Source: Affinundibacterium seohonense (lineage in GTDB: Bacteria > Pseudomonadota > Gammaproteobacteria > Burkholderiales > Burkholderiaceae_D). From it: DNA of 64,000 bases. The stretch's first letter is position 1. Each line of letters starts with the position of its first letter. The stretch is from NCBI RefSeq assembly GCF_014284305.1, contig NZ_JACOFW010000007.1, positions 1 through 64,000 of the forward strand, in the 5' to 3' direction. Below, one piece after another: positions 1 through 9,888 of this stretch. The notes below the pieces were generated by a model. It did not search any database. It was not told where the DNA came from and worked only from the letters and a program-made list of their open reading frames with translations. A program made the position numbers and the translations under genes.

Positions 1-38
1 TGCTTTGCCAGATCGATACCAATTCGAGTAATATTCAT
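1..38 (-). mobile_element. IS110-family transposase, 5' end only (runs off window)
   Basis: Twelve codons read leftward from an ATG at 38, giving MNITRIGIDLAK, which matches the usual start of IS110/IS1111-type transposases (a RuvC-like DEDD fold whose first catalytic Asp lies in the IGIDLAK motif). An AGGAGA ribosome-binding site sits 6-11 bases upstream of the ATG on the minus strand. The rest of the gene lies outside the window, so intactness and element boundaries cannot be judged. The AT-rich stretch up to about 150 probably includes the element end, but no inverted repeat could be assigned. Confidence 0.62.
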
Positions 39-153
39 TTGGACTTCTCCTCTGTGAACTAATCAGTTTTACCTCTAATTAGTTTGGCACATTTGATGCC
101 GTAGGGGGAGGAGTCCATTCCATTGCCTTACGAAAAGATTGCACCTTGCCGAG

Positions 154-1053
154 TTATGGAAAAGACCAGCTATGAATATCGAATCCATATTCCAGTGACA
201 TTGAATCAAAGTTCTCCTTGTTACTTCTAACATGCTTTTGTTGCGATCGGCCTAGCGGTATCAATTCCCCATTGAATTTGACAATGACCTGCTCTTTGTT
301 TTTTATTTTTTCGTCTCTCTGCTCTCGTGACAGCGGAATAAAGGCAAAGCTTTGATTCGTCGTCACTCGATAGTCATCGAAAATAGATGGGAATTCGATG
401 TCCTCTGCATCCCAGATACCGTTGCGGAATTTTAATAGCTGTTCTTGGAAATCGATCGTTTTTTTCGATGTTGGATCATGTCGCCAGGCGGCAATTGTCA
501 CTTTTTGATATCGACCTGCAGTAAGCTTTAATTCTTGCAGAGATTTTTTTTCTTGCTGCTCTATTGGATCTGTCTTAATTTTTTGTTTGATCAGATATGC
601 GTTGATCGAGATTAATTTCACGCGAAATCTGGGGTTTCGTTTATCTATAAATCGTTCAGAAGAATCTTGTTTCAAAGAAAGTTGTTGTCCATAAGTTGGA
701 TCGCCAAATCGATCTAACAAGGTAACATTGAGCGTTTCCGGTGCATAGTCTTTTTTCTCACACCACTCGATGTCATGATAGATTAAGACCATACCGTTGC
801 TTAATGTCTTTACTGAGTACGGCTGTAAATTTCGAGGCTCTTGATGTGTGACTGGGTGAAAACGCATATCGTTAGCGCTGATGCTGTTATATGTCTCGCA
901 CATCCAGTTTCTCTTAAACATATACTTGACGCCATCAATCTCCATTTGAATGTGACTCTCGAAATATCTATCCTTTTCAAACGACGGAAGACAGCCACAA
1001 AGTAACAAGTTGCAGATACTGATTAGTATTATTGATTGTGCACGCATTTTCAC
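154..1053 (-). CDS. putative outer- or inner-membrane lipoprotein, unknown function
   Basis: 299 residues. The N-terminus has a positive-hydrophobic signal followed by the lipobox LLCGC (Cys at about residue 20), so it is probably cleaved by signal peptidase II and lipidated. The rest is a soluble, charged domain that I do not recognise. It sits between an IS110-type transposase start and polA, and the 58-base gap to polA suggests no strong linkage to it. It could be an accessory gene that arrived with the insertion sequence. No catalytic motif stands out. Confidence 0.7.
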   Translation of the reverse strand: MKMRAQSIILISICNLLLCGCLPSFEKDRYFESHIQMEIDGVKYMFKRNWMCETYNSISANDMRFHPVTHQEPRNLQPYSVKTLSNGMVLIYHDIEWCEKKDYAPETLNVTLLDRFGDPTYGQQLSLKQDSSERFIDKRNPRFRVKLISINAYLIKQKIKTDPIEQQEKKSLQELKLTAGRYQKVTIAAWRHDPTSKKTIDFQEQLLKFRNGIWDAEDIEFPSIFDDYRVTTNQSFAFIPLSREQRDEKIKNKEQVIVKFNGELIPLGRSQQKHVRSNKENFDSMSLEYGFDIHSWSFP

Positions 1054-1111
1054 AGGTATCGAAGTTGAGTTTCTCGAACGATTTTTTTAATTTAGAGTTG
1101 AAATATTGATC

Positions 1112-3892
1112 CTAATGCGCCTCTTCCCAATTCAAGCCAACCCCAACCTCAGCCAACAGCGGCACCTTCAACTCAGCCACCCCAGCCATCAATTCAGGCA
1201 ACTTACGCTTCACCAATTCCAACTCCTCAGCCACGACTTCCAACACCAATTCATCATGCACTTGCATAATCATTTTGGATTTCAACTGATCGGTCTCTAA
1301 CCAATTTTGCACCGCGATCATCGCGAGTTTAATTAAGTCTGCTGCCGTGCCCTGCATAGGCGCATTGATCGCTGCGCGTTCTGCGCCTTGGCGGCGTGGG
1401 CCGTTGGGGCTGTTGATTTCTGGTAGCCAGAGGCGGCGGCCGAAGACCGTTTCTACGTAGCCGTGGGCTTTGGCTTGCAATCTAGTGTCGGCCATGTATT
1501 GGGCGACGCCTGGGTAGCGTTGGAAATATTTGTCGATGTAACTTTGTGCGGCACTGCGTTCTATGCCTAAGTTGCCTGCTAAGCCGAATGCGCTCATGCC
1601 GTAGATCAGGCCGAAGTTAATCACCTTGGCGTAACGTCGTTGTTCGCTCGTCACCTCTGGTAATTCGACACCAAAAATTTCGGATGCTGTGGCGCGGTGT
1701 ACGTCTTCGCCGTCGGCGAAGGCTTTGAGTAAACTCGCGTCGCCGGAGATGTGCGCCATGATGCGTAATTCGATTTGGGAGTAGTCGGCTGACACGATGC
1801 TATTGCCCGGTGCGGCGACGAAGGCTTCGCGGATGCGGCGGCCTTCGGCGGTACGTACTGGGATGTTTTGCAGATTAGGATCATTTGATGCCAAACGACC
1901 TGTGACTGCAACGGCTTGCGCGTAGTTGGTGTGAACGCGACCTGTAGCGCTGTTCACCATCTTTGGCAATTTGTCGGTATAGGTCGATTTGAGTTTGGCT
2001 AGGCCGCGATATTCCAACAAGACTTTCGGCAGCGGATAATCTTCCGCTAGTTTTTGTAAAACTTCTTCGTCAGTCGATGGTGCGCCGGATGGTGTCTTTT
2101 TAACGACGGGCAGGCCGAGCTTACCAAAGAAGATTTCACCTAACTGCTTTGGTGAATTCAGGTTGAATGGCTGCTCAGCCAACTCGTAAGCCTTTTGTTC
2201 TAACTCCAACAGACGCGTTCCAATTTCGTTGGATTGCGTCGCTAATAGATCGCGATTAATTAGTACGCCGTTACGTTCTATTTTTTGTAAAACGACAGAC
2301 GTTGGTAATTCCACTTTGTCGTAAATGAAGCGCAGTTTGTCGTACGGTTCTACTTGCGGCCACATCGCCTGATGCAATTGCAAAGTGATGTCAGCGTCTT
2401 CAGCCGCATAAGCGGTAGCGCGTTCTAGATCGACTTGATCGAAACAAATTTGTGAAGCGCCTTTGCCGCAAACTTCTTCAAAGCTGATGGTCTTACGTTC
2501 TAAATGACGCATCGCTAAGCTATCCATGTCGTGCGATTTGTGTGATTCGAACACATAGGATTGCAGCAAAGTGTCGTGCAAAATACCGCGCAGATTTATG
2601 CCGTGATTGGCAAAAATGTGGGTGTCGTATTTGAGATTTTGCCCGACCTTGGCTTTGCTTGGGTCTTCTAACCACGACTTCATTTTGGCGAGCACGAATT
2701 CGCGGTTCAATTGTTCTGGTGCGCCCGGATAATTGTGGGCGAGCGGAATGTAAGCAGCGATGCCTGCTTCGCAGCACAAGGAGATGCCGACCATTTGCGC
2801 ATTCATCGGCTCAAGCGACGTGGTTTCCGTATCGACTGAGGTGAGGGCGGCTTGATTGATTTTTTCTAGCCACGCATCGAGCTGGGCTTCGGTCAAAATG
2901 GTTTCGTAATGCGTGATGGCGGGTGCGGCTGGGATTGCTACTGGCACGTTGCTAGCGACACTGCTTGATTCTTCTCCAAACAATCCACCTTGCGCTGGCG
3001 CTGCTTTTGCTGGTGCAGAACCTGCGACCGGATCAACACCAAACTCACGCAATAAACTCTTGAAGCCTTGATGCTGCAAAAAGGCGATCATTTCCTCACG
3101 ATTTTCTTCTTTGGCTTTGAGAGACTCATCGATAGAAATATGATGACCCGCCAGATCGCAATCGGTTTTTACGGTGATTAGGACTCGGCCTTGTGGCAAC
3201 CAGTCTAAAGCCGCGCGAAGGTTATCGCCAACAACACCTTTGATCTTGTCGGCATTAGCGATCACACCATCTAAACTATCGTATTCGGTCAACCATTTAA
3301 CGGCAGTTTTCGGGCCACACTTGCTCACGCCGGGTACGTTATCGACGGTGTCGCCGATTAACGTCAGATAGTCGATGATGCGATTCGGTGGTACGCCAAA
3401 TTTAGTGAGCACACCGGCTTCATCTAACTTCTCATTGTTCATGGTGTTGATCAACATGACGTTGGCATTGACCAATTGCGCTAGATCTTTATCGCCGGTG
3501 GAGACGATGGTGTTCATACCGCGTGCGGTGGCTTCGACCGCTAGCGTGCCGATGACGTCGTCGGCTTCGACGCCTTCGACCATTAAGATAGGCCAACCCA
3601 TCGCTGCTACGGCCTGATGAATGGGCTCGATTTGCAAGCGCAAATCATCTGGCATCGGTGCGCGCTGTGCTTTATATTCTGGATAAAGGTCGTCGCGGAA
3701 AGTTTTCCCCTTGGCATCAAACACACAAGCCATGTAAGCTGCGGGATAATCTTGGCGTAGGCGACGCATCATGTTGACCATGCCGTGAATTGCACCAGTC
3801 GGTTCGCCGCGCATATTGCGCAAATCAGGTAAAGCATGGAAAGCGCGGTATAAATAGCTGGAGCCGTCGACTAATAACAGAGTTTTTTGCAT
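1112..3892 (-). CDS. polA: DNA polymerase I
   Basis: 926 residues, normal family length, starting at MQKTLLLVDG; a longer frame continues upstream to 4063 but has no family similarity. The three domains appear in order. The 5'-nuclease covers about 1-290 (DGSSYLYRAFHALP; the helix-hairpin-helix region near GDTVDNVPGV). The 3'-5' proofreading exonuclease covers about 325-520 (DTET at 354-357, NLKYD, YAAEDAD), with its metal-binding acids intact. The polymerase covers about 540-926: motif A DYSQIELR, O-helix RRYAKVINFGLIYG, and motif C QVHDE at 877-881. It fills gaps in repair and removes RNA primers from Okazaki fragments. The start codon lies only 13 bases from the divergent LOG gene, so its promoter must lie inside that gene's 5' end; no clear Shine-Dalgarno precedes the ATG. 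Confidence 0.98.
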   Translation of the reverse strand: MQKTLLLVDGSSYLYRAFHALPDLRNMRGEPTGAIHGMVNMMRRLRQDYPAAYMACVFDAKGKTFRDDLYPEYKAQRAPMPDDLRLQIEPIHQAVAAMGWPILMVEGVEADDVIGTLAVEATARGMNTIVSTGDKDLAQLVNANVMLINTMNNEKLDEAGVLTKFGVPPNRIIDYLTLIGDTVDNVPGVSKCGPKTAVKWLTEYDSLDGVIANADKIKGVVGDNLRAALDWLPQGRVLITVKTDCDLAGHHISIDESLKAKEENREEMIAFLQHQGFKSLLREFGVDPVAGSAPAKAAPAQGGLFGEESSSVASNVPVAIPAAPAITHYETILTEAQLDAWLEKINQAALTSVDTETTSLEPMNAQMVGISLCCEAGIAAYIPLAHNYPGAPEQLNREFVLAKMKSWLEDPSKAKVGQNLKYDTHIFANHGINLRGILHDTLLQSYVFESHKSHDMDSLAMRHLERKTISFEEVCGKGASQICFDQVDLERATAYAAEDADITLQLHQAMWPQVEPYDKLRFIYDKVELPTSVVLQKIERNGVLINRDLLATQSNEIGTRLLELEQKAYELAEQPFNLNSPKQLGEIFFGKLGLPVVKKTPSGAPSTDEEVLQKLAEDYPLPKVLLEYRGLAKLKSTYTDKLPKMVNSATGRVHTNYAQAVAVTGRLASNDPNLQNIPVRTAEGRRIREAFVAAPGNSIVSADYSQIELRIMAHISGDASLLKAFADGEDVHRATASEIFGVELPEVTSEQRRYAKVINFGLIYGMSAFGLAGNLGIERSAAQSYIDKYFQRYPGVAQYMADTRLQAKAHGYVETVFGRRLWLPEINSPNGPRRQGAERAAINAPMQGTAADLIKLAMIAVQNWLETDQLKSKMIMQVHDELVLEVVAEELELVKRKLPELMAGVAELKVPLLAEVGVGLNWEEAH

Positions 3893-3905
3893 AAGGATTT
3901 TAAGT

Positions 3906-4643
3906 ATGAATGACAGCAGAAAAAGAATTTTGAAATTGCGCCAGATTGCGGACAAGGACAAGGCGACTACCTTAAAAGCGCGCGAATCGTGGCATATGTT
4001 CACGATTATGGCAGAGTTTATTGAATCTACCGAACGTCTGTCAGCATTAGGACCCGCCGTCACGATCTTTGGTTCGGCCCGAATCAGCCACGATAATCCC
4101 TATTATCAGGATTGCGTTGATGTGGCAAAACGCTTATCGGATGAAGGTTTTGCTGTGATTTCTGGTGGTGGTCCGGGCATCATGGAAGCAGCAAATCGCG
4201 GTGCTTTTGATGGCGCATCGGCGTCGGTTGGACTCAATATTGAATTGCCACACGAACAGAAAACCAATCCTTGGCAGAATATTTCTTTGAATTTTCGTCA
4301 TTTTTTTGCGCGCAAAGTATCTTTTGTGAAATATGCCGATGCCTACGTCATTTTTCCAGGTGGGTTTGGGACTTTGGATGAATTAATGGAGGTGTTGACC
4401 TTGATGCAGACGGGGAAGACTAAACGCATTCCAGTGATTTTGGTGGGTACTAGCTTTTGGCAGGGTTTTTTGGATTGGATAAGAATGCAGATGGCAGACA
4501 AAGCGCTCATTGAAGACAAAGATCTGAATTTGGTACAGATCATTGATGAGCCCGCCAATGTTGTGGATGCTATTTTCGCCTTCTACGAGGCGCATGATAT
4601 CGAGCCATCAGAGGAAGAACGGCAGCGTATGTTGTATTTGTAA
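3906..4643 (+). CDS. LOG-family nucleotide 5'-monophosphate phosphoribohydrolase
   Basis: 245 residues with the two LOG signatures: GGGPGIMEAANRG near residue 84 and PGGFGTLDELMEVLT near 152. Enzymes of this family (LOG/YgdH/TIGR00730) split nucleoside monophosphates into base and ribose 5-phosphate; many are misnamed lysine decarboxylases. The start is supported by AAGGA at 3893-3897, eight bases upstream. The N-terminal 40 residues are extra and basic, like the longer proteobacterial members. The gene is head to head with polA with only 13 bases between start codons. It converges on the cyanophycinase-like gene across an inverted repeat. The substrate is not determined by the sequence. Confidence 0.9.
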   Translation: MNDSRKRILKLRQIADKDKATTLKARESWHMFTIMAEFIESTERLSALGPAVTIFGSARISHDNPYYQDCVDVAKRLSDEGFAVISGGGPGIMEAANRGAFDGASASVGLNIELPHEQKTNPWQNISLNFRHFFARKVSFVKYADAYVIFPGGFGTLDELMEVLTLMQTGKTKRIPVILVGTSFWQGFLDWIRMQMADKALIEDKDLNLVQIIDEPANVVDAIFAFYEAHDIEPSEEERQRMLYL

Positions 4644-4654
4644 CGATAGCGTGT

Positions 4655-4685
4655 TGTGGGTAAGTCGTCATCCGGCTTACCCACA
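4655..4685. terminator. inverted repeat between convergent genes
   Basis: A perfect 10-base stem (TGTGGGTAAG / CTTACCCACA) with an 11-base loop lies between the ends of the LOG gene and the cyanophycinase-like gene. There is no strong T-run on either side, so it may act as a weak bidirectional terminator or as a transcript-end stabiliser. Confidence 0.5.
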
Positions 4686-4696
4686 TGTAGGCCTAA

Positions 4697-6475
4697 TTAG
4701 TTAATATCCAATAAAGCTTTTTTGATCGTATAAGGCCCAGAGTAAGTGCCAGTGGCATTCTTGTACGCTTGGGTTTGACCATCGCGTTTGAATGTCAACG
4801 TAAAAGATAACGGGTTATACGTGTCGGACGGCGCTGTGCCTGTGCTAGAGGTCGGCGTTTGGTCAACCATATGTTTGAATACCGCTGACGAACTACCGAG
4901 ACCGTTGGCATCGACAGCAAAAATATTACTGGAGTTTAATGCGCTAGTGAATTGATAGCCAACTCCAGTCGATCCGATTAATTTGGTCTTGCTGGTGGTG
5001 ATGGTGCGGTTGCTGAATTTGAAGGTGTCGCCCGCCGTCAAGTACGACAGTCTGACTCCAGTTGCACTGAATTTAGTGCCAGTCCCAAAATTGCTGGAAC
5101 TCGCTTCTGCCACAAATACGCCAGAGCTGCCGTACACGGTAGCGATATCACCATTGATATATAGCGCGGTATTTTGATCGATGCCGTAGGAAACATTGGG
5201 GCCGATGTTTTTGAGTGCAGCAATGAAACGACCGAGGCGACCAGAGCGACTGTTGCGATTGTCAAAGTGCGTATCAACGTTGGCGTTCGGCACAAAGCCA
5301 AAGCCTTTGATTTTGGTACCAAAATCGACATTGCTAGGATGGCTGAGGCAACTTGGCGCGGGTGTACCGTCTGAAGCTGGTGCGACATACGGGCAATTGG
5401 CTGGCGTGATACTGCGTAAAGTATTTTGATTTAAATAGCCTATGCTAATGCCTTCGCCATACGACGTACTTGGTGCAATCGCCGTACCCGCAGAATCGCC
5501 TGCATAAATTAAACTGCCAGCTTTGTAGCGAGCACGTATTGCTGCTAACAACGGAGAGTCAGTGCCGTCATCTTTTAAGAAGCTGCGGGACAGACGTGAT
5601 TGATCTCCACCGATGACATAAACTAGATCCGCTTGATTGACGATAGCGATATTCGCTTGGCCTTGTGTGCTCGTATTGCTTGAGTTGTTCACATACGTGT
5701 CATGATGATTCAGGATGTGTTTTGGTGAAAAACCATGGCGCTGGAATAAATTGTAATAAGACCACGCGCCCGTCGTTGTGTCATTGTTGAATTTATCCAC
5801 ACCATCCGCTTGATTGACTGCTGATGCGGTGATCACTGCAACTCTTGGACATGGCGTGGTGTTCCAGTCAGTGCTGCAATTGGTCGTGCTATTGATGTTC
5901 GGTGCGGTGGTGTTTTTACCTGTTGCTTGGCGCAAACCTGTTACAAAAATAGCCGCGTTATCTTGCGCAATAGAGCCGCCGTTGAGCCAGACTTTACCGG
6001 TGACCACTGAGGTGATTGGCGGGACGACTGGTGGTACATCAGGATTGGTCGCATCACTCGGGAACGTTACTGTCAAGCTGTAGCTGCCAGTGCCGGAATA
6101 GCTTTTAACACGAACATAGTAGATTCCAGCAGCTGGTGCGTTATAGCTGCCCGTTTCAGGATTGCTGCTGCTTGATTTATAGGCGACATAACTGCCACTG
6201 GCTGGATATAGGAACCAATCTAAATCGGCGCCGCTCGCATGGGATAAGCTAATAGAGATCGACCCCGCTGCCGCGACATTGATTTTGAACCAGTCATAGT
6301 CGCTACTGGAACTGATCATGCCGTTGACCGCTGTACCGGAACAGATGCCGGTGTTCGCAGTGACATCCGTATTATTGGATTCGACTTCGGTGGTCAGACA
6401 AGTTGCTGCCATGGCCAATTGACTACACAAGCTGGCAAGGATAAATCCTGCGGTTTTAAAAATAGACGAATGCAC
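4697..6475 (-). CDS. secreted cyanophycinase-like S51 peptidase with PPC domain
   Basis: 592 residues. The start codon is GTG at 6475, with GGAGA six bases upstream. Residues 1-23 form a Sec signal peptide ending in AMA. A bacterial pre-peptidase (PPC) domain follows at about 28-137 (YDWFKINVAAAG, GIYYVRVKSYSGTGSY). The S51 peptidase region starts near 160 and carries the nucleophile motif GDSAG at 326-330 (Ser328) after VYVIGGDQSRL. This family includes cyanophycinases, which release beta-Asp-Arg dipeptides from cyanophycin. A signal peptide plus PPC domain implies an extracellular enzyme that attacks external polymer, not an intracellular store. There is no cyanophycin synthetase nearby. 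Expression may be controlled through the palindrome at 6625-6642. The exact substrate is inferred; another acidic-peptide substrate is possible. Confidence 0.82.
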   Translation of the reverse strand: MHSSIFKTAGFILASLCSQLAMAATCLTTEVESNNTDVTANTGICSGTAVNGMISSSSDYDWFKINVAAAGSISISLSHASGADLDWFLYPASGSYVAYKSSSSNPETGSYNAPAAGIYYVRVKSYSGTGSYSLTVTFPSDATNPDVPPVVPPITSVVTGKVWLNGGSIAQDNAAIFVTGLRQATGKNTTAPNINSTTNCSTDWNTTPCPRVAVITASAVNQADGVDKFNNDTTTGAWSYYNLFQRHGFSPKHILNHHDTYVNNSSNTSTQGQANIAIVNQADLVYVIGGDQSRLSRSFLKDDGTDSPLLAAIRARYKAGSLIYAGDSAGTAIAPSTSYGEGISIGYLNQNTLRSITPANCPYVAPASDGTPAPSCLSHPSNVDFGTKIKGFGFVPNANVDTHFDNRNSRSGRLGRFIAALKNIGPNVSYGIDQNTALYINGDIATVYGSSGVFVAEASSSNFGTGTKFSATGVRLSYLTAGDTFKFSNRTITTSKTKLIGSTGVGYQFTSALNSSNIFAVDANGLGSSSAVFKHMVDQTPTSSTGTAPSDTYNPLSFTLTFKRDGQTQAYKNATGTYSGPYTIKKALLDIN

Positions 6476-6624
6476 TTTGGTTCTCCAAGTTTTTTTATGA
6501 CAGTTTTTATGCGCGTCATGCCCATCATTGATGTAGACGCTACTGTTTTCTTGTATCGGATTTTTGTATTAAGTAGCCACAAGTAGTCACTTCGAATGTC
6601 TTAATATTTACATTTGTATTTTTA

Positions 6625-6642
6625 ATGTAAACCGATTTACAT
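6625..6642. promoter_or_regulatory. LacI/GalR-type palindromic operator candidate
   Basis: ATGTAAA-CCGA-TTTACAT is an inverted repeat with perfect 7-base arms around a CG centre, the layout of LacI/GalR-family operators. It lies 150 bases upstream of the cyanophycinase-like GTG and 220 bases upstream of ftsK. No LacI-type regulator gene is present in the window, so the binding protein is unknown. Confidence 0.45.
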
Positions 6643-6829
6643 GAAATATATACCGAACTTTGGAGAATTCAAATGGTTTTTTTAAGTGAGTGTTGTTCGT
6701 AAGATGAATTGTTGAAATCGTGCCTGCCGATTTGTCCGGTCTATAGGTAAATGAAATCGGGTGTCGCTAGAAGTGGATATTTTATAGCGGTGTTTTGCTA
6801 TGAAGTAGCTATACCGCGAGCTTTTGCCC

Positions 6830-6835
6830 TACAAT
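6830..6835 (+). promoter_or_regulatory. candidate -10 box for ftsK
   Basis: TACAAT at 6830-6835 would place transcription start near 6842. That lies after the possible TTG start (6824) and before the ATG at 6863, which favours the ATG. A convincing -35 was not found. The rest of the 6476-6862 gap holds only the palindrome at 6625-6642 and AT-rich sequence. Confidence 0.35.
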
Positions 6836-6862
6836 CATGTTTGCTTGTTTTCTTTGAAATCT

Positions 6863-9184
6863 ATGCCAAATTCCAACGAAGTTTATCAACGTAGTCGTCA
6901 ATCCGCGCCGCCTCCTCCTTTGCCAAATCGTCTGGTGATCCTGTTAGGGGAAGTTCGCTGGATGGTGTTTGCTGCGTTCACCTTATATTTCATTCTTGTC
7001 CTAGCAACATATTCGCCTTTGGATCCGGGTTGGTCGCGCTCGATTGTGGTTGAGCGATTTCATAATTTAGGTGGCTTTGTCGGTGCGCGTATCGCTGATT
7101 TGATGTTATTTATTTTTGGTTTTTCTGCATGGTGGATTAGTTTTGCATTGCTGCGGTTGGTTTGGCGTAGCTATCGGCATCTCAATTACGATCAGCCAAA
7201 TGGGCAAGAAGACCACCATTTTGTGGACAAGATCATTCAGATTGTCGGCTTCACTTTCATCATGATTGGGAGTATGGGGATTGAATCGCTGCGCTTGTAT
7301 TCATTAAAGGTGCTGCTGCCGGGTGCGCATGGCGGCGTGTTGGGTGAATTGATCGGTAACTTGAGTGCCAGTGCATTTGGTTTCACTGGCGCGACTTTGT
7401 TGCTACTTTTGATTATTTCTTTGGGATTGAGTTTGTATTTTCATTTGTCGTGGTGGCAGATCGCTGAAAACACCGGTGCCTTGATCGAAAACAGTGCTGA
7501 TTTTATTCGCAAGAAATACACTGATCACGAAGACAGAAAGCTTGGTGAAACCGCTGCTGTCAAGCGCGAAACAACCCTGGTGCAAGAGCGCGCCAAAATT
7601 GTCGTAGCTCCACCGATCCGAATCGAGCCGCAAGTGGTCGCTGTACAAAAATCCGAGCGTATCGAAAAAGAACGGCAAGTGTCTTTGTTCAACGATATGC
7701 CAGATACCAATTTGCCGCCTTTGAATTTATTGGATGAACCGCCAGTATCACAAGAAACGGTCAGCATTGAGACTTTAGAATTTACCAGTCGTTTAATTGA
7801 GAAGAAGCTCTCCGACTTTGGGGTTGACGCCAAGGTGATTGCAGCTTATCCGGGGCCAGTGATTACGCGTTATGAAATCGAACCGGCTACCGGTGTAAAA
7901 GGTAGCCAGATCGTCGGTTTGGCGCGCGACTTGGCGCGTTCTTTTTCACTGACCTCAATTCGCGTGGTGGAAACCATTCCTGGTAAAAATTATATGGGAT
8001 TGGAGTTACCTAATCCTAAGCGTCAGATTGTTCGCCTGACTGAGATCTTGAGTTCGAAAGTTTATAACGACAGTTCGTCTAATCTGACTGTCGCTTTAGG
8101 CAAAGATATTGCCGGACATCCGGTGGTCGCTGATCTGGCCAAGATGCCGCATTTGTTGGTTGCTGGTACCACGGGCTCCGGTAAGTCGGTTGGGATTAAT
8201 GCGACGATTTTGTCACTGCTCTACAAGTCCGATCCCAACGACGTCCGCATGATACTGATCGATCCTAAGATGCTGGAAATGTCAGTGTATGAAGGCATTC
8301 CTCATTTGTTGGCACCAGTCGTTACAGACATGCGTCAAGCTGGGCATGCTTTGAATTGGGCCGTCAACGAGATGGAACGTCGCTATAAGCTGATGTCCAA
8401 ACTTGGGGTGCGGAATTTAGCTGGCTACAATGCAAAAATTGCCGAGGCTGCTAAACGCGAAGAGCATATTCCCAATCCATTTAGCCTGACACCGGATGCA
8501 CCCGAGCCTTTGGATAAATTGCCGACGATTGTCATCATCATTGATGAGTTAGCCGATTTGATGATGGTGGTTGGCAAGAAAGTCGAAGAGTTGATCGCAC
8601 GTATTGCGCAAAAAGCCCGCGCTGCTGGCTTGCATTTAATTCTGGCGACACAACGTCCTTCTGTTGATGTGATTACGGGCTTGATCAAAGCGAATATTCC
8701 CACTCGTATTGCTTTTCAAGTCAGTAGTAAGATCGACTCGCGTACGATCTTGGATCAAATGGGAGCTGAATCGCTGCTTGGCATGGGCGATATGCTGTAT
8801 ATGCCGCCGGGTACGGGTTTGCCGATGCGTGTACATGGCGCTTTTGTTTCCGACGAAGAAGTGCATCGCGTGGTCAAATATCTGAAAGAACAAGGCGAGC
8901 CAAATTACATTGAAGGCATCTTGGAAGGTGGCGTGCTAGAAGAGGGTGGTGACGCTCTGGCGCCTGGCGAAGGTGGTGGCGAAGCCGATGCGCTATATGA
9001 TCAGGCAGTAGCGATCGTGTTAAAGAATCGTCGTGCCTCGATCTCACTGGTACAACGTCATTTACGCATTGGCTATAATCGCGCCGCCCGTCTGTTAGAA
9101 CAAATGGAAACGAGTGGCGTCGTATCGACGATGCAATCAAATGGTAATCGTGAGATTTTGGTGCCAGCAGGAAATGCCGAGTAG
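6863..9184 (+). CDS. ftsK: DNA translocase FtsK
   Basis: 773 residues from the ATG at 6863; a TTG at 6824 would add 13 residues. Four to five membrane segments occupy about residues 25-200. A short charged linker follows, then the alpha/beta motor with Walker A GTTGSGKS near 436 and Walker [15 protein letters not shown] near 560. The C-terminal gamma winged helix (from about 705: [21 protein letters not shown]) reads KOPS sites and activates XerCD at dif. It links chromosome segregation to cell division at the septum. The linker is much shorter than in E. coli FtsK, as is usual for SpoIIIE-length homologues. lolA follows after about 60 bases. Confidence 0.96.
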   Translation: MPNSNEVYQRSRQSAPPPPLPNRLVILLGEVRWMVFAAFTLYFILVLATYSPLDPGWSRSIVVERFHNLGGFVGARIADLMLFIFGFSAWWISFALLRLVWRSYRHLNYDQPNGQEDHHFVDKIIQIVGFTFIMIGSMGIESLRLYSLKVLLPGAHGGVLGELIGNLSASAFGFTGATLLLLLIISLGLSLYFHLSWWQIAENTGALIENSADFIRKKYTDHEDRKLGETAAVKRETTLVQERAKIVVAPPIRIEPQVVAVQKSERIEKERQVSLFNDMPDTNLPPLNLLDEPPVSQETVSIETLEFTSRLIEKKLSDFGVDAKVIAAYPGPVITRYEIEPATGVKGSQIVGLARDLARSFSLTSIRVVETIPGKNYMGLELPNPKRQIVRLTEILSSKVYNDSSSNLTVALGKDIAGHPVVADLAKMPHLLVAGTTGSGKSVGINATILSLLYKSDPNDVRMILIDPKMLEMSVYEGIPHLLAPVVTDMRQAGHALNWAVNEMERRYKLMSKLGVRNLAGYNAKIAEAAKREEHIPNPFSLTPDAPEPLDKLPTIVIIIDELADLMMVVGKKVEELIARIAQKARAAGLHLILATQRPSVDVITGLIKANIPTRIAFQVSSKIDSRTILDQMGAESLLGMGDMLYMPPGTGLPMRVHGAFVSDEEVHRVVKYLKEQGEPNYIEGILEGGVLEEGGDALAPGEGGGEADALYDQAVAIVLKNRRASISLVQRHLRIGYNRAARLLEQMETSGVVSTMQSNGNREILVPAGNAE

Positions 9185-9243
9185 ACCATCTTGTTCACCA
9201 GCGCGTTATCTACCTAGGTTTACTAAATAGAATTGGAATCACA

Positions 9244-9888
9244 TTGAACACCCTTAAGAAAAATATTTACTCCACTGCATTGGCATTCGGCTTAATGTTA
9301 ACGGCAGTTAGCGCAGCGCAGGCGTCTGCGATTGAGCAATTCAAAGCCTTCGTCGTCAATACCAAGACCGCCAAAGGTGAGTTTTTGCAAGTGCAAATGA
9401 AGACGGCTAATGGTGTCTCGAAAGTCGGTAAGTCTTCCTCTGGTACTTTTAAATTTGCCCGCCCTGGTAAGTTTATCTGGACTTACATCAAACCCTATGA
9501 GCAAGTGTTACAAGCCGATGGCGATAAACTTTATCTGTACGATAAGGATTTGAATCAAGTGACGATCAAGGCTTTGGGTAATGCGATTGCCTCTAGTCCT
9601 GCGGCGATCTTGTTTGGTAGCGTGGATTTGGACAAGAATTTTGTCATGAAAGATGTTGGACTAAAGCAGGGTGTTGAGTGGTTAGAAGCCATTCCTAAGA
9701 CCAAAGACAGTCAGTTTGATACGATCGGTATCGGTATGAAAGACGGCGTGCCCGTTGGCATGGAATTGCGTGACAGTTTTGGTCAGTTGTCCATTGTTAC
9801 TTTGAAAAATTTCGAAAAAAATCCTAATTTTTCTGTCGATCAGTTTAAGTTTATTGTGCCCACTGGTGCAGAAGTTTTACGTCCATGA
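9244..9888 (+). CDS. lolA: outer-membrane lipoprotein carrier protein LolA
   Basis: 214 residues, the normal length. The start is TTG at 9244, with GGAA six bases upstream; no ATG would preserve the signal peptide. That peptide ends in AAQASA at about residue 28. The mature protein matches LolA, with a TKTAKGEFLQVQ N-terminal strand, FKFARPGKFIWTYIKPYEQ, and the GDKLYLYDKDLNQVT hairpin. It accepts lipoproteins released by LolCDE and carries them through the periplasm to LolB. It overlaps rarA by four bases (ATGA), so the two are probably translationally coupled, an arrangement often seen downstream of ftsK in beta- and gammaproteobacteria. Confidence 0.95.
   Translation: MNTLKKNIYSTALAFGLMLTAVSAAQASAIEQFKAFVVNTKTAKGEFLQVQMKTANGVSKVGKSSSGTFKFARPGKFIWTYIKPYEQVLQADGDKLYLYDKDLNQVTIKALGNAIASSPAAILFGSVDLDKNFVMKDVGLKQGVEWLEAIPKTKDSQFDTIGIGMKDGVPVGMELRDSFGQLSIVTLKNFEKNPNFSVDQFKFIVPTGAEVLRP

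Noticed and set aside
3893..4063. 57-residue N-terminal extension of DNA polymerase I
   Set aside because: It overlaps the divergent LOG gene, has no similarity to PolA, and the normal start MQKTLLLVDG is internal.
3906..4643. Lysine decarboxylase annotation for the LOG gene
   Set aside because: PGGxGTxxE plus GGGPGxM motifs define the phosphoribohydrolase family; no PLP-binding lysine motif of decarboxylases is present.
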